Source: CAZWKI01 sp964634645 (GTDB lineage: Bacteria; Patescibacteriota; Patescibacteriia; UBA1558; S5-K13). From it: a DNA stretch of 9,674 bases. The position numbers were made by a program, and so were the translations under genes. Under the pieces are notes generated by a model. It was given only the letters and a program-made list of their open reading frames with translations. It was not told the origin of the DNA and ran no database searches. Where the stretch lies: assembly GCA_964634645.1 (NCBI GenBank), contig CAZWKI010000038.1, forward strand, positions 1-9,674, in the 5' to 3' direction. Shown here in pieces: positions 1 to 5,348 of the stretch; the first letter of the stretch is position 1, and every line of letters starts with the position of its first letter.

Positions 1-13
1 GGCGCTTTGCGCC
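1..13 (-). terminator. Possible terminator hairpin downstream of tRNA-Ser (cut by window edge)
   Basis: A perfect 5-bp GC-only stem (GGCGC/GCGCC, 3-nt loop) lies downstream of the tRNA in its direction of transcription. Any U-tract would fall outside the window, so the terminator role is a guess. A second small hairpin (TTTCAC/GTGAAA, 31-47) lies only 3 nt beyond the tRNA 3' end and could be part of the processed trailer. Confidence 0.25.
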
Positions 14-49
14 GAGGCTGTTTCTTACGATTTCACAAAAAGTGAAAAT

Positions 50-139
50 TGGCGGAGAGGGCGAGATTCGAACTCGCGAACCACTTGCATGGTTAACAGT
101 TTTCAAGACTGTCGCATTCAACCGCTCTGCCACCTCTCC
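50..139 (-). tRNA. tRNA-Ser (anticodon UGA), CCA encoded
   Basis: The reverse complement folds as a type II tRNA of 90 nt. The acceptor GGAGAGG pairs with CCTCTCC, followed by discriminator G and an encoded CCA. The anticodon stem ACAGT/ACTGT encloses the 7-nt loop CTTGAAA, giving anticodon TGA, which reads UCA (and UCN by wobble). A long variable arm (AACCA/TGGTT) identifies the serine family. The T arm is GCGAG-TTCGAAT-CTCGC. It has its own sigma70-type promoter immediately upstream and no neighbouring tRNA in the window. Confidence 0.96.
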
Positions 140-154
140 AAATTCAATAAAAAG

Positions 155-183
155 ATTTTATCACTTTTTCAAAAAAATGTCTA
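155..183 (-). promoter_or_regulatory. Sigma70-type promoter of tRNA-Ser
   Basis: On the minus strand a -35 box TAGACA (178-183) and a -10 box TAAAAT (155-160) are separated by exactly 17 nt. The predicted start near 148 leaves a leader of roughly 8 nt before the mature tRNA 5' end at 139, as expected for a tRNA gene. Confidence 0.7.
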
Positions 184-263
184 TACCAAAGACATTGTTT
201 TGTTTATTATGAGAGTATAATTAAATATAATTTAACATTAGATTAAAAATAAATTACCTAACA

Positions 264-293
264 AAAAAGGTGATATTGATTTATCACCTTTTT
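264..293 (-). terminator. Rho-independent terminator of the 41-aa gene
   Basis: A perfect 12-bp stem (AAAAAGGTGATA paired with TATCACCTTTTT, 6-nt loop) starts 11 nt after the stop codon of the minus-strand small gene. In that direction it runs directly into a U-rich tail (TTTTTTGTT). It also insulates the tRNA-Ser promoter from upstream transcription. Confidence 0.8.
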
Positions 294-303
294 AAAATAT
301 ATT

Positions 304-429
304 TTATTTTTTTTGTTGCCTCTCTTGAATTTTTTGTTCAAGGTCGTGCAAAGCCTGTTCTCTTTCATCATCACCTAGTTGTGATAAAATTTCTGCGAGT
401 TTTTCAATTAGCTCATATAAATTGTCCAT
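304..429 (-). CDS. Small helical protein of unknown function (41 aa)
   Basis: I do not recognise this protein. It begins MDNLYELIEKLAEILSQLG and ends in a Gln/Lys-rich tail (ERQQKK). It is charged, lacks Cys, has no membrane segment, and its heptad-like Leu/Ile spacing suggests two short amphipathic helices. The case for a real gene is the full set of expression signals on one strand: promoter TTGACA-17-TAAAAT, SD AAGGAGG (435-441) with a 5-nt spacer to ATG, and a 12-bp terminator right after the TAA. It is transcribed divergently from the hydrogenase operon, whose -10 box lies about 35 nt from its -35. Shared regulation with the hydrogenase is possible but is inference only. Confidence 0.75.
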   Translation of the reverse strand: MDNLYELIEKLAEILSQLGDDEREQALHDLEQKIQERQQKK

Positions 430-464
430 AATTTCCTCCTTGGTTTTATTTAATTTTATATTTT

Positions 465-493
465 ATTTTAATAGAAGAAATATTATTTGTCAA
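465..493 (-). promoter_or_regulatory. Sigma70-type promoter of the 41-aa gene
   Basis: Minus strand: a perfect -35 TTGACA (488-493), a 17-nt spacer and -10 TAAAAT (465-470). The predicted start near 458 gives a leader of about 30 nt that contains the AAGGAGG ribosome binding site. Confidence 0.75.
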
Positions 494-523
494 TATTATA
501 TTATACTAATAAAAAAATAAATG

Positions 524-532
524 TGATATAAT
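524..532 (+). promoter_or_regulatory. Extended -10 promoter of the hydrogenase operon, probably giving a leaderless mRNA
   Basis: TGA TATAAT forms a perfect -10 box (527-532) with the extended TGn motif (524-526); no good -35 is visible at 16-18 nt. Only 6 nt separate the -10 from the ATG at 539, so transcription should start on or next to the A of the start codon. The TGA at 524-526 is also an in-frame stop, so the gene cannot start further upstream. Confidence 0.65.
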
Positions 533-538
533 TATTCT

Positions 539-961
539 ATGATAAAAAATACATCAAAAAAAATTGCACTTCAAAAACTTCATGAAATTCAAAACAAGTT
601 TGGATATATTTCTGAGTCAGAAATTATAAAACTTGCAAAAGAATTAAAGAAATCTCCTGCAGAAATTTATGATGAAGCTTCTTTTTATAGTAATTTTTAT
701 TTTTCAAAAAATCCAAAAAAAATTATAAAAATGTGTCAAAGCCCTACTTGTCATATGCTTGGAAGTGAAAAACTATTAAAATATTCAGAAGAATTATTAA
801 AAATAAAAGTCGGAGAAAAAAATTCAAGATACAAATTAGAAACATGCTCTTGTCTTGGGCTTTGTGATAGAGGACCAGCAATGATGATAAATAAATCAAT
901 TTATACAAATCTCACAAAAGAAAAAATAAAATACATATTCAAAATAGAAGGACTTATATAA
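539..961 (+). CDS. hydC: NuoE/HydC-like [2Fe-2S] subunit of an NAD(P)H-linked [FeFe] hydrogenase
   Basis: This is a thioredoxin-fold [2Fe-2S] protein of the NuoE/HndA/HydC family. The N-terminal helical part (residues ~8-55, including FGYISESEI and AEIYDEASFYSNF) matches the usual family start. The cluster ligands are C66 and C71 (CQSPTC) and C105 and C109 (CLGLC); C103 is an extra Cys. In the family this subunit relays electrons to or beside the FMN subunit. At 140 aa it is slightly short for NuoE. ATG 539 is the only available start, because an in-frame stop lies just upstream and there is no later start before conserved sequence. It is the first gene of the operon, with the FMN subunit following after 2 nt. 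No other complex I genes are present, and HydA downstream fixes the hydrogenase context. Confidence 0.9.
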   Translation: MIKNTSKKIALQKLHEIQNKFGYISESEIIKLAKELKKSPAEIYDEASFYSNFYFSKNPKKIIKMCQSPTCHMLGSEKLLKYSEELLKIKVGEKNSRYKLETCSCLGLCDRGPAMMINKSIYTNLTKEKIKYIFKIEGLI

Positions 962-963
962 AT

Positions 964-2046
964 ATGAAAATATTAGAAAACAACAATTTCAATAGTTGGA
1001 AAATTGCAAAAAATCTCAAAAGTCAGCAAATAATAAAAAAAATTACTGACTCAGGTATGCTTGGTCGTGGAGGAGCACACTATCCAGTAGGACTTAAATG
1101 GCAAAATTCATATCCTGCAAAATATTTAATAGTAAATGCTGATGAAAGCGAGCCGGGATTTTTTAAAGACAAATTTATATTAGATAGAAATCCAGAACTA
1201 CTTATTGAGGGAATAAATATTTCTATGCACGCACTAAAAGCGCAGGAGTGTATTATTTATCTTCGAGAAGAATATGAATATGAAAAAGAAAATCTTAAAA
1301 AATTACTAAAAAAATATTGTCCTTATAACGCAAGTGTAGTAATTGGAGCTGGTTCATATATTTGTGGTGATGAAACCTCAATTCTAAATAGTATTGAAGG
1401 TCTCCGTCCTGAAGCAAGAGTAAAACCACCATTTCCATCTGAATTTGGTCTATATGGAGAAAAAACATGTATTAACAATGTTGAAACAGTTGCAAGGGTT
1501 CCGCTTGTTTTTCAAAATGATTTTGATCCAAAATTAACACTTTTTTCTGTTTCTGGAGACATAAAAAATCCTGGAGTGTATGAATTTCAAGAAGGAATAA
1601 AACAAGAAAAATTTCTTCAAATCATTGGGGCATACGAACCAAAGGCAATGTTTTTTGGTGCGGCAGGAGGATGTGTACCAATAAACAAAAAAATAATTCT
1701 CTCTAGTGATTATATAAACAAAATGGGAGCAATGTTTCAAACTGGAATTATAGTTTTGAATAAAAAAAGAAATATTCCCGACTTCTTAAGATCAATAATA
1801 CAATTCTTCAATGAAGAAAATTGTGGAAAATGCGTACCATGTCGTGAAGGAAATTTTAGATTGCTTCAAATATTTCAAATTATTTTAAAAAGAAAATGGA
1901 CAAAGGAAGAATTCATTTGGATAAAGAATCTCACAGAATTTATTCCATACGGATCTCAATGTGCACTTGGAAAATCATCAACAATTCACTTGAAAACTGC
2001 TATGAAATATTTTGAGAACGAATTTAAACAATTAATAAAATCCTAA
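964..2046 (+). CDS. hydB: NuoF/HydB-like FMN- and NAD(P)H-binding hydrogenase subunit (short form)
   Basis: This is the diaphorase subunit that exchanges electrons between NAD(P)H and the Fe-S chain through FMN. The FMN/NAD signatures are clear: GRGGAHYPVGLKW (34-46), NADESEPG (58-65), CGDETS (134-139) and NNVETVARVP (171-180), followed by a SLBB-like segment (SVSGDIKNPGVYE). The C-terminal [4Fe-4S] site is complete: C287, C290, C293 (CGKCVPC) and C333 (SQCALG). At 360 aa it is the bare core. It lacks the N-terminal thioredoxin-like [2Fe-2S] domain and the C-terminal two-[4Fe-4S] ferredoxin domain that many HydB proteins of trimeric bifurcating hydrogenases carry. It starts 2 nt after the previous stop. 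A weak AAGGA about 12 nt upstream is the only SD candidate, so translational coupling is likely. Confidence 0.93.
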   Translation: MKILENNNFNSWKIAKNLKSQQIIKKITDSGMLGRGGAHYPVGLKWQNSYPAKYLIVNADESEPGFFKDKFILDRNPELLIEGINISMHALKAQECIIYLREEYEYEKENLKKLLKKYCPYNASVVIGAGSYICGDETSILNSIEGLRPEARVKPPFPSEFGLYGEKTCINNVETVARVPLVFQNDFDPKLTLFSVSGDIKNPGVYEFQEGIKQEKFLQIIGAYEPKAMFFGAAGGCVPINKKIILSSDYINKMGAMFQTGIIVLNKKRNIPDFLRSIIQFFNEENCGKCVPCREGNFRLLQIFQIILKRKWTKEEFIWIKNLTEFIPYGSQCALGKSSTIHLKTAMKYFENEFKQLIKS

Positions 2047-2074
2047 TCAACTAATCCTACTAATCTTACTAATC
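2043..2074 (+). repeat. Four-copy CTAATC short tandem repeat between hydB and hydA
   Basis: CTAATC occurs at 2043, 2051, 2060 and 2069, i.e. with an 8-9 nt period, and fills the whole spacer between the hydB stop and the hydA ATG. The last two copies share the longer unit TACTAATC. There is no SD in this spacer. Confidence 0.8.
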
Positions 2075-2075
2075 G

Positions 2076-3779
2076 ATGAAAATAACAATCGACAACAAAC
2101 AATATAATATAAAAGAGAATTGCACAATTCTTGAAGCTTGTAAAAATGCAAAAATAAAAATTCCGACTCTTTGTTATCACCCAGACCTAAAACCAGAAGG
2201 AAGGTGTGGAATGTGTCTTGTCGAAGCAAATGGAAAAATGATAACTTCTTGCAACAATAAAATATCTGATGGAATGATTATAAAAACCTATACACCGCAA
2301 ATTGTAGAATATAGAAAGACAATGATAGAGCTTATCGGATGTAGTTTTGAAAAAGAAGAGGAGTTTAAAAAATGGCTGAAACTTGAAAATCTCCCAGATG
2401 TAGAAGAATTAAAATTCAAACCAAGAAAGAGTGAGCCAATTGACGACTCATGTCATGACATTGTAATGGATTTTGAAAAATGTATATTGTGTGGAAGATG
2501 TATTCAAAAGTGTCGAGAACTTCAAACGGTAAATGCAATATCTTATAGTCGCCGTGCAAATGCAACAAAAGTTTCAAAATCATTGGACAAAAAGCTTATG
2601 AACACAGATTGTGTCGGTTGTGGACAATGTACACTGGTTTGTCCAACAGGCGCAATGAGAGAAAAAGAATATATTGAAGATATTAAAAAACTTTTAAAAA
2701 ACAAATCAAAATATTTAATCGTTCAAACCGCACCATCTGTAAGAGTTTCTCTTGGCGAAGAATTTGGAATGCCAGCTGGGTCTTTAGTGACTGGCAAGAT
2801 GGTCTCGGCTCTTAGAAAAATCGGATTTAAACAAGTATTTGATACTGATTTTGGAGCAGACCTTACAATAATGGAAGAATCAGCGGAACTTATTGAGAGA
2901 TTGAAAAAAAATAAAAATCTTCCACAATTTTCATCATGTTGTCCTGGCTGGGTAAATTTTGTAGAAAATTTTTATCCGGAATTTATAAAAAATCTTTCAA
3001 GTTGCAAATCACCCCATCAAATGCTTGGCGCAATAATAAAGTCATATTGGGCAAAGAAAAATAATATAGACTCAAAAAATATTATTACAGTAAGTGTCAT
3101 GCCTTGTACTGCAAAAAAATACGAATCATGTCGTAAAGAGTTAGAGGTAAATAATATAAATGATGTTGATTATGTTATAACAGCAAGAGAATGCGCAAAA
3201 CTTATAAAACATTTCAAAATTGATTTTGTAAATCTTAAAAATGAGGACTTTGACAAACCACTTGGTGAATCAACTGGTGCCGGTGTAATATTTGGTGCAA
3301 GTGGTGGAGTAATGGAGTCAGCCATTAGAACAGCCCATTTTGCACTAACTGGAAAGGAATTAAAAAATATAGATTATAAAGAAGCACGATATAGTTCTGG
3401 CATAAAAAATGCAACAATAAAAATAGGAAATACAAAATTAAATCTTGCAATTGTTCATAGCTTAAAAAATGCTAGAAAATTATTGGAAGATATAAAAACA
3501 AAAAAAACAAAATATGACTTTGTAGAAATAATGGCATGTCCAGGTGGATGTATTGGTGGAGGGGGGCAGCCAAAAACAACAAATCTTGAAGTAATAAAAA
3601 AAAGAGCAGAAGCAATCTACTCTCACGATAAAAAATTAAAATTCAGACAATCTCATAACAATCCTGAAATAAAAAAATTATATAGCGAGTTTCTTGGAAA
3701 ACCACTTAGTAAAAATTCTCATAAGTTATTGCATACCACCTATAGCGATAAATCTAAATGTAGTATAAAACATTTATAA
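2076..3779 (+). CDS. hydA: [FeFe] hydrogenase catalytic subunit HydA
   Basis: This cytoplasmic enzyme interconverts 2H+ + 2e- and H2. Domains in order: plant-type [2Fe-2S] ferredoxin (C33, C44, C47, C59); two [4Fe-4S] sites (C136/C139/C142/C146 and C179/C182/C185/C189); H-cluster domain (~215-515); small-subunit domain (~520-556, ending FLGKPLSKNSHKLLHT). H-cluster motifs are SSCCPGW (286-292; Ser replaces the usual first Thr), MPCTAKKYE (342-350) and EIMACPGGCIGGGG (484-497), with ligands C289, C344, C488 and C492. By spacing to Clostridium pasteurianum CpI, the proton-path residues C299, E279, E282, R286 and S319 correspond to C288, E268, E271, R275 and S308, so it looks catalytic. The His-ligated [4Fe-4S] (FS4C) that normally follows the ferredoxin domain is missing: only isolated C89 and C126 lie there. 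Gene order hydC-hydB-hydA indicates an NAD(P)H-linked multimeric enzyme. Confidence 0.96.
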   Translation: MKITIDNKQYNIKENCTILEACKNAKIKIPTLCYHPDLKPEGRCGMCLVEANGKMITSCNNKISDGMIIKTYTPQIVEYRKTMIELIGCSFEKEEEFKKWLKLENLPDVEELKFKPRKSEPIDDSCHDIVMDFEKCILCGRCIQKCRELQTVNAISYSRRANATKVSKSLDKKLMNTDCVGCGQCTLVCPTGAMREKEYIEDIKKLLKNKSKYLIVQTAPSVRVSLGEEFGMPAGSLVTGKMVSALRKIGFKQVFDTDFGADLTIMEESAELIERLKKNKNLPQFSSCCPGWVNFVENFYPEFIKNLSSCKSPHQMLGAIIKSYWAKKNNIDSKNIITVSVMPCTAKKYESCRKELEVNNINDVDYVITARECAKLIKHFKIDFVNLKNEDFDKPLGESTGAGVIFGASGGVMESAIRTAHFALTGKELKNIDYKEARYSSGIKNATIKIGNTKLNLAIVHSLKNARKLLEDIKTKKTKYDFVEIMACPGGCIGGGGQPKTTNLEVIKKRAEAIYSHDKKLKFRQSHNNPEIKKLYSEFLGKPLSKNSHKLLHTTYSDKSKCSIKHL

Positions 3780-3794
3780 TTTATTAGTTTCAAT

Positions 3795-3845
3795 TTTGCT
3801 ATTGATTTACAATTTATAAATTCTTAATTGCAAATAAATAGCAAA
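3795..3845. repeat. Long imperfect inverted repeat downstream of hydA
   Basis: The arms 3795-3814 and 3826-3845 pair over 20 positions with two mismatches (9 bp TTTGCTATT/AATAGCAAA, then 4 bp, then 5 bp CAATT/AATTG) around an 11-nt loop. It starts 15 nt after the hydA stop. No U-tract follows on either strand, so it is more likely a 3' mRNA-stabilising or processing hairpin, or a decayed repeat element, than a terminator. Confidence 0.55.
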
Positions 3846-3894
3846 TAACAAAATAGTAAATGAATTGAAAATGGCCAAACAATAAATAGTAAAT
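3837..3894. repeat. Three AATAGYAAAT repeats in the hydA 3' spacer
   Basis: AATAGCAAAT (3837-3846) and two copies of AATAGTAAAT (3852-3861, 3885-3894) are set in similar A-rich flanks. The first copy forms the 3' arm of the long inverted repeat. Read on the minus strand, this low-complexity sequence encodes Leu/Phe/Tyr/Ile-rich nonsense, which makes any overlapping ORF suspect. Confidence 0.55.
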
Positions 3895-3898
3895 AAGG

Positions 3899-3926
3899 AG
3901 GGCTCGCATTAAATATTGCAAGCCCT
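3899..3926. terminator. Bidirectional terminator between the hydA operon and the lysine-rich gene
   Basis: A 10-bp stem AGGGCTCGCA/TGCAAGCCCT has one C-A mismatch and an 8-nt loop. On the plus strand it is followed by TTTTA, which would end the hydrogenase operon about 120 nt after the hydA stop. On the minus strand it lies 21 nt after the stop of the convergent small gene, but has only a weak CCTTATTTA tail. Confidence 0.55.
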
Positions 3927-3947
3927 TTTAGTTTTGATCTAATTTTT

Positions 3948-4127
3948 TCACCTAGCGCCTCCTTTGTCATATTTTTTATGACTCTTTTTTTGTCTATGTT
4001 TTTTCTGTTTGTGAATCTTGTTTGGATTCACTTTTTTGTTGTTTGAACTGTGACCAAACGCATTCATTTGTTCTTTTTTGCGTTTCTTTTTTTTCTTGTC
4101 TTTGATTGAATCACCCTTGTTTTTCAT
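3948..4127 (-). CDS. Small, extremely lysine-rich basic protein (59 aa)
   Basis: I do not recognise this protein. About two fifths of its residues are Lys, with further Arg and His; it has one block KKKKKRKKEQ (11-20) and ends YDKGGAR. It has no Cys and no hydrophobic segment, and is probably disordered. Such composition suits binding to nucleic acid or ribosomes, which is inference. Evidence that it is a gene: an ATG with SD AAGGAGG (4133-4139) and a 5-nt spacer, a hairpin immediately before the SD, and a terminator after the stop. It stops at TGA. An SD-like AAAGGAGG lies 7 nt before that TGA, and the +1 frame stays open for another 41 codons. It is convergent with hydA and divergent from prfB. 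Confidence 0.72.
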   Translation of the reverse strand: MKNKGDSIKDKKKKKRKKEQMNAFGHSSNNKKVNPNKIHKQKKHRQKKSHKKYDKGGAR

Positions 4128-4132
4128 TTTTT

Positions 4133-4159
4133 CCTCCTTCAGACATTGATTTGTCTGAA
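4133..4159 (-). promoter_or_regulatory. SD sequence with adjoining 8-bp hairpin in the leader of the lysine-rich gene
   Basis: Minus-strand leader: a perfect stem TTCAGACA/TGTCTGAA (4152-4159 with 4138-4145, 6-nt loop) runs directly into the SD AAGGAGG (4133-4139); the two As of the SD are the last two paired bases. The hairpin could act as an operator in DNA, or as a leader structure tuning ribosome access in RNA. I cannot tell which from sequence. Confidence 0.5.
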
Positions 4160-4198
4160 TTGCCAGAAAAAACCCTATATGTTAAATTTAGTATGCTC

Positions 4199-4204
4199 TA
4201 TAAT
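4199..4204 (+). promoter_or_regulatory. Probable -10 box of prfB
   Basis: A perfect TATAAT lies 31 nt before the prfB ATG. No convincing -35 is visible 16-18 nt upstream. The implied leader is about 25 nt and contains no SD. Confidence 0.45.
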
Positions 4205-4235
4205 TTAATCATAACTCTTGGGCTAAAAAAATCAA

Positions 4236-5304
4236 ATGAATGAAATAATAGAAAAAATGAAAGAGCTAAAGACAAAGATTGAAAAATCTCTGCCGCTTTT
4301 GAATTTAGAAAAAATAAAAATCGATGTAGAAAATCTTGAAAATGAAATGAATAATCCTGACTTTTGGAAAGACCAAAATATTGCAAAACAAAAATCTCAA
4401 AAATTAAAAAATCTAAAAAATCAATTAGAAAGTTGGGAGAAATTGCAACAAGAGTTAAAAGATTTAGAAGATGTTATAAATTTAGAAAATAATGAATCTC
4501 TTGAGAAAGAAATTACTGATAAATATTATGAATTTGAAAAAAAAATCAAAGCTCTAGAGATTACACTTCTTTTCAAAGAAAAATATGATTCTAATAATGC
4601 AATTATAACTATTTTTGCGGGAGCAGGAGGTACAGAATCTCAGGATTGGGTAGAAATGCTTTTTAGAATGTATTCTAGATTTTTTGAAAAAATGAACTGG
4701 AGAGCTCAAATAATTGACGAGTCACGCGGAGAAGAAGCGGGTTACAAAAGTATAACTCTTGAAGTAAGTGGAAACTATGTTTATGGATACTTGAAAGCAG
4801 AGGACGGCGTTCATAGATTAGTACGTCTTTCTCCGTTTGACTCTGACCATGCGAGACACACTTCGTTTGCAATGGTAGAAATTTTTCCTGAAATAGAAAA
4901 CCTTGATATTGAAATAAAAAATGATGATCTTAAAATTGATTTTTATAGAGCAAGTGGCGCTGGTGGTCAACACGTAAACACAACTGACTCAGCAGTGAGA
5001 ATTACACATATTCCTACTGGAATTGTCACAACTTGCCAAAATGAAAGATCTCAAGGTCAAAACAAAGAAACTGCAATGAAATATTTGTATGCAAAACTCA
5101 CAAAATATTATGATGAAAAATCAGATGAGGAAAGAAAAAGGTGAAATAAAAGAAGCTGCATGGGGAAATCAAATAAGATCTTATGTCTTACATCCTTATA
5201 AAATGGTAAAGGATTTGCGAAGCAACTGCGAAACAAGTGATACGGAAAGAGTTTTAAATGGTGATATATTGGATTTTATTGAAAGCGTACTAAGAAATAA
5301 ATAA
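4236..5304 (+). CDS. prfB: Peptide chain release factor 2 (RF2), frame interrupted by UGA with +1 continuation
   Basis: RF2 recognises UGA and UAA and triggers peptide release. Seen here: an N-terminal coiled coil (~1-115, with NPDFWKDQ typical of RF2), the stop-codon recognition tripeptide SPF (199-201, within VRLSPFDSD), and the catalytic GGQ (243-245, GAGGQHVNTT). The opening frame (4236-5144) ends at a UGA after residue 302. The missing family C-terminus (GNQIRSYVLHPYKMVKDLR to the TAA at 5304) continues in the +1 frame. Joining 4236-5138 with 5140-5304 gives about 355 aa, a normal RF2 length, so the second frame is not a separate gene. The usual N-terminal CUU-UGA frameshift site is absent; the equivalent spot reads CTT TTG AAT in frame. 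Without the C-terminal segment the product should not work. Either this is a programmed +1 shift in an unusual place, or an extra A in an A5 run. There is no SD before ATG 4236. Confidence 0.93.
5127..5144 (+). other. prfB frame-change site (candidate programmed +1 frameshift, or indel in an A5 run)
   Basis: In the zero frame the codons are GAG GAA AGA AAA AGG UGA. The +1 frame is regained if one A of the run 5135-5139 is skipped, e.g. peptidyl-tRNA-Lys slipping from AAA to the overlapping AAA while AGG waits in the A site, so that GGU GAA follows. An SD-like GAGGA (5127-5131) lies 4 nt upstream of the AAA, and the stop just after is UGA, the codon RF2 itself reads. These parallel the known prfB site (SD-like stretch, slippery codon, UGA). 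A one-base sequencing or assembly error in the homopolymer would look identical. Confidence 0.5.
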
Positions 5305-5308
5305 AAAA

Positions 5309-5333
5309 AGCAGTCAAACCATGGCTGACTGCT
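5309..5333 (-). terminator. Terminator between prfB and the 82-aa membrane protein gene
   Basis: An 8-bp stem AGCAGTCA/TGACTGCT has a 9-nt loop. On the minus strand it is followed at once by TTTTTTTATTTA, a strong U-tract, and lies 15 nt past the stop of the minus-strand membrane gene. On the plus strand it lies 4 nt after the prfB stop but has a poor tail (CATTATTT), so it may terminate prfB only partly. Confidence 0.75.
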
Positions 5334-5348
5334 CATTATTTAAAAACA

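Noticed and set aside
539..2046. Fragment of respiratory complex I (nuoE-nuoF)
   Set aside because: HydA follows immediately in the same operon and no other nuo genes are present; the pair is the diaphorase module of the hydrogenase.
2043..2074. CRISPR-like array
   Set aside because: The units are 6 nt with 2-3 nt gaps; there are no repeats or spacers of CRISPR size and no cas genes.
1534..2229. Minus-strand open frames at 1534-1740 and 2047-2229
   Set aside because: They lie antisense within hydB and hydA, with no SD or promoter and unnatural composition; they are shadows of AT-rich coding sequence.
3780..3950. Mobile element or IS remnant after hydA
   Set aside because: There is an inverted repeat and short direct repeats, but no transposase fragment, target-site duplication or paired termini.
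3930..3953. Seven-codon peptide starting at GTG overlapping the TGA of the lysine-rich gene
   Set aside because: The AAAGGAGG ahead of it is well placed, but the peptide is only 7 codons and the motif also encodes the Lys-Gly-Gly of the upstream protein; there is no independent support.
4198..4872. Minus-strand open frames at 4198-4386 and 4675-4872
   Set aside because: They are antisense to the well-supported prfB and have no initiation signals.
5130..5160. UGA recoded as an amino acid (e.g. Gly, as in some candidate phyla) in prfB
   Set aside because: Reading through UGA in the zero frame does not give the RF2 C-terminus; the frame must change by +1. Other genes in the window end at UGA.
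5089..5304. Independent 71-aa plus-strand gene
   Set aside because: Its conserved part is the RF2 C-terminus (GNQIRSYVLHPYKMVKD). Its ATG lies inside the upstream prfB frame and has no initiation signals, so it is the second half of prfB.
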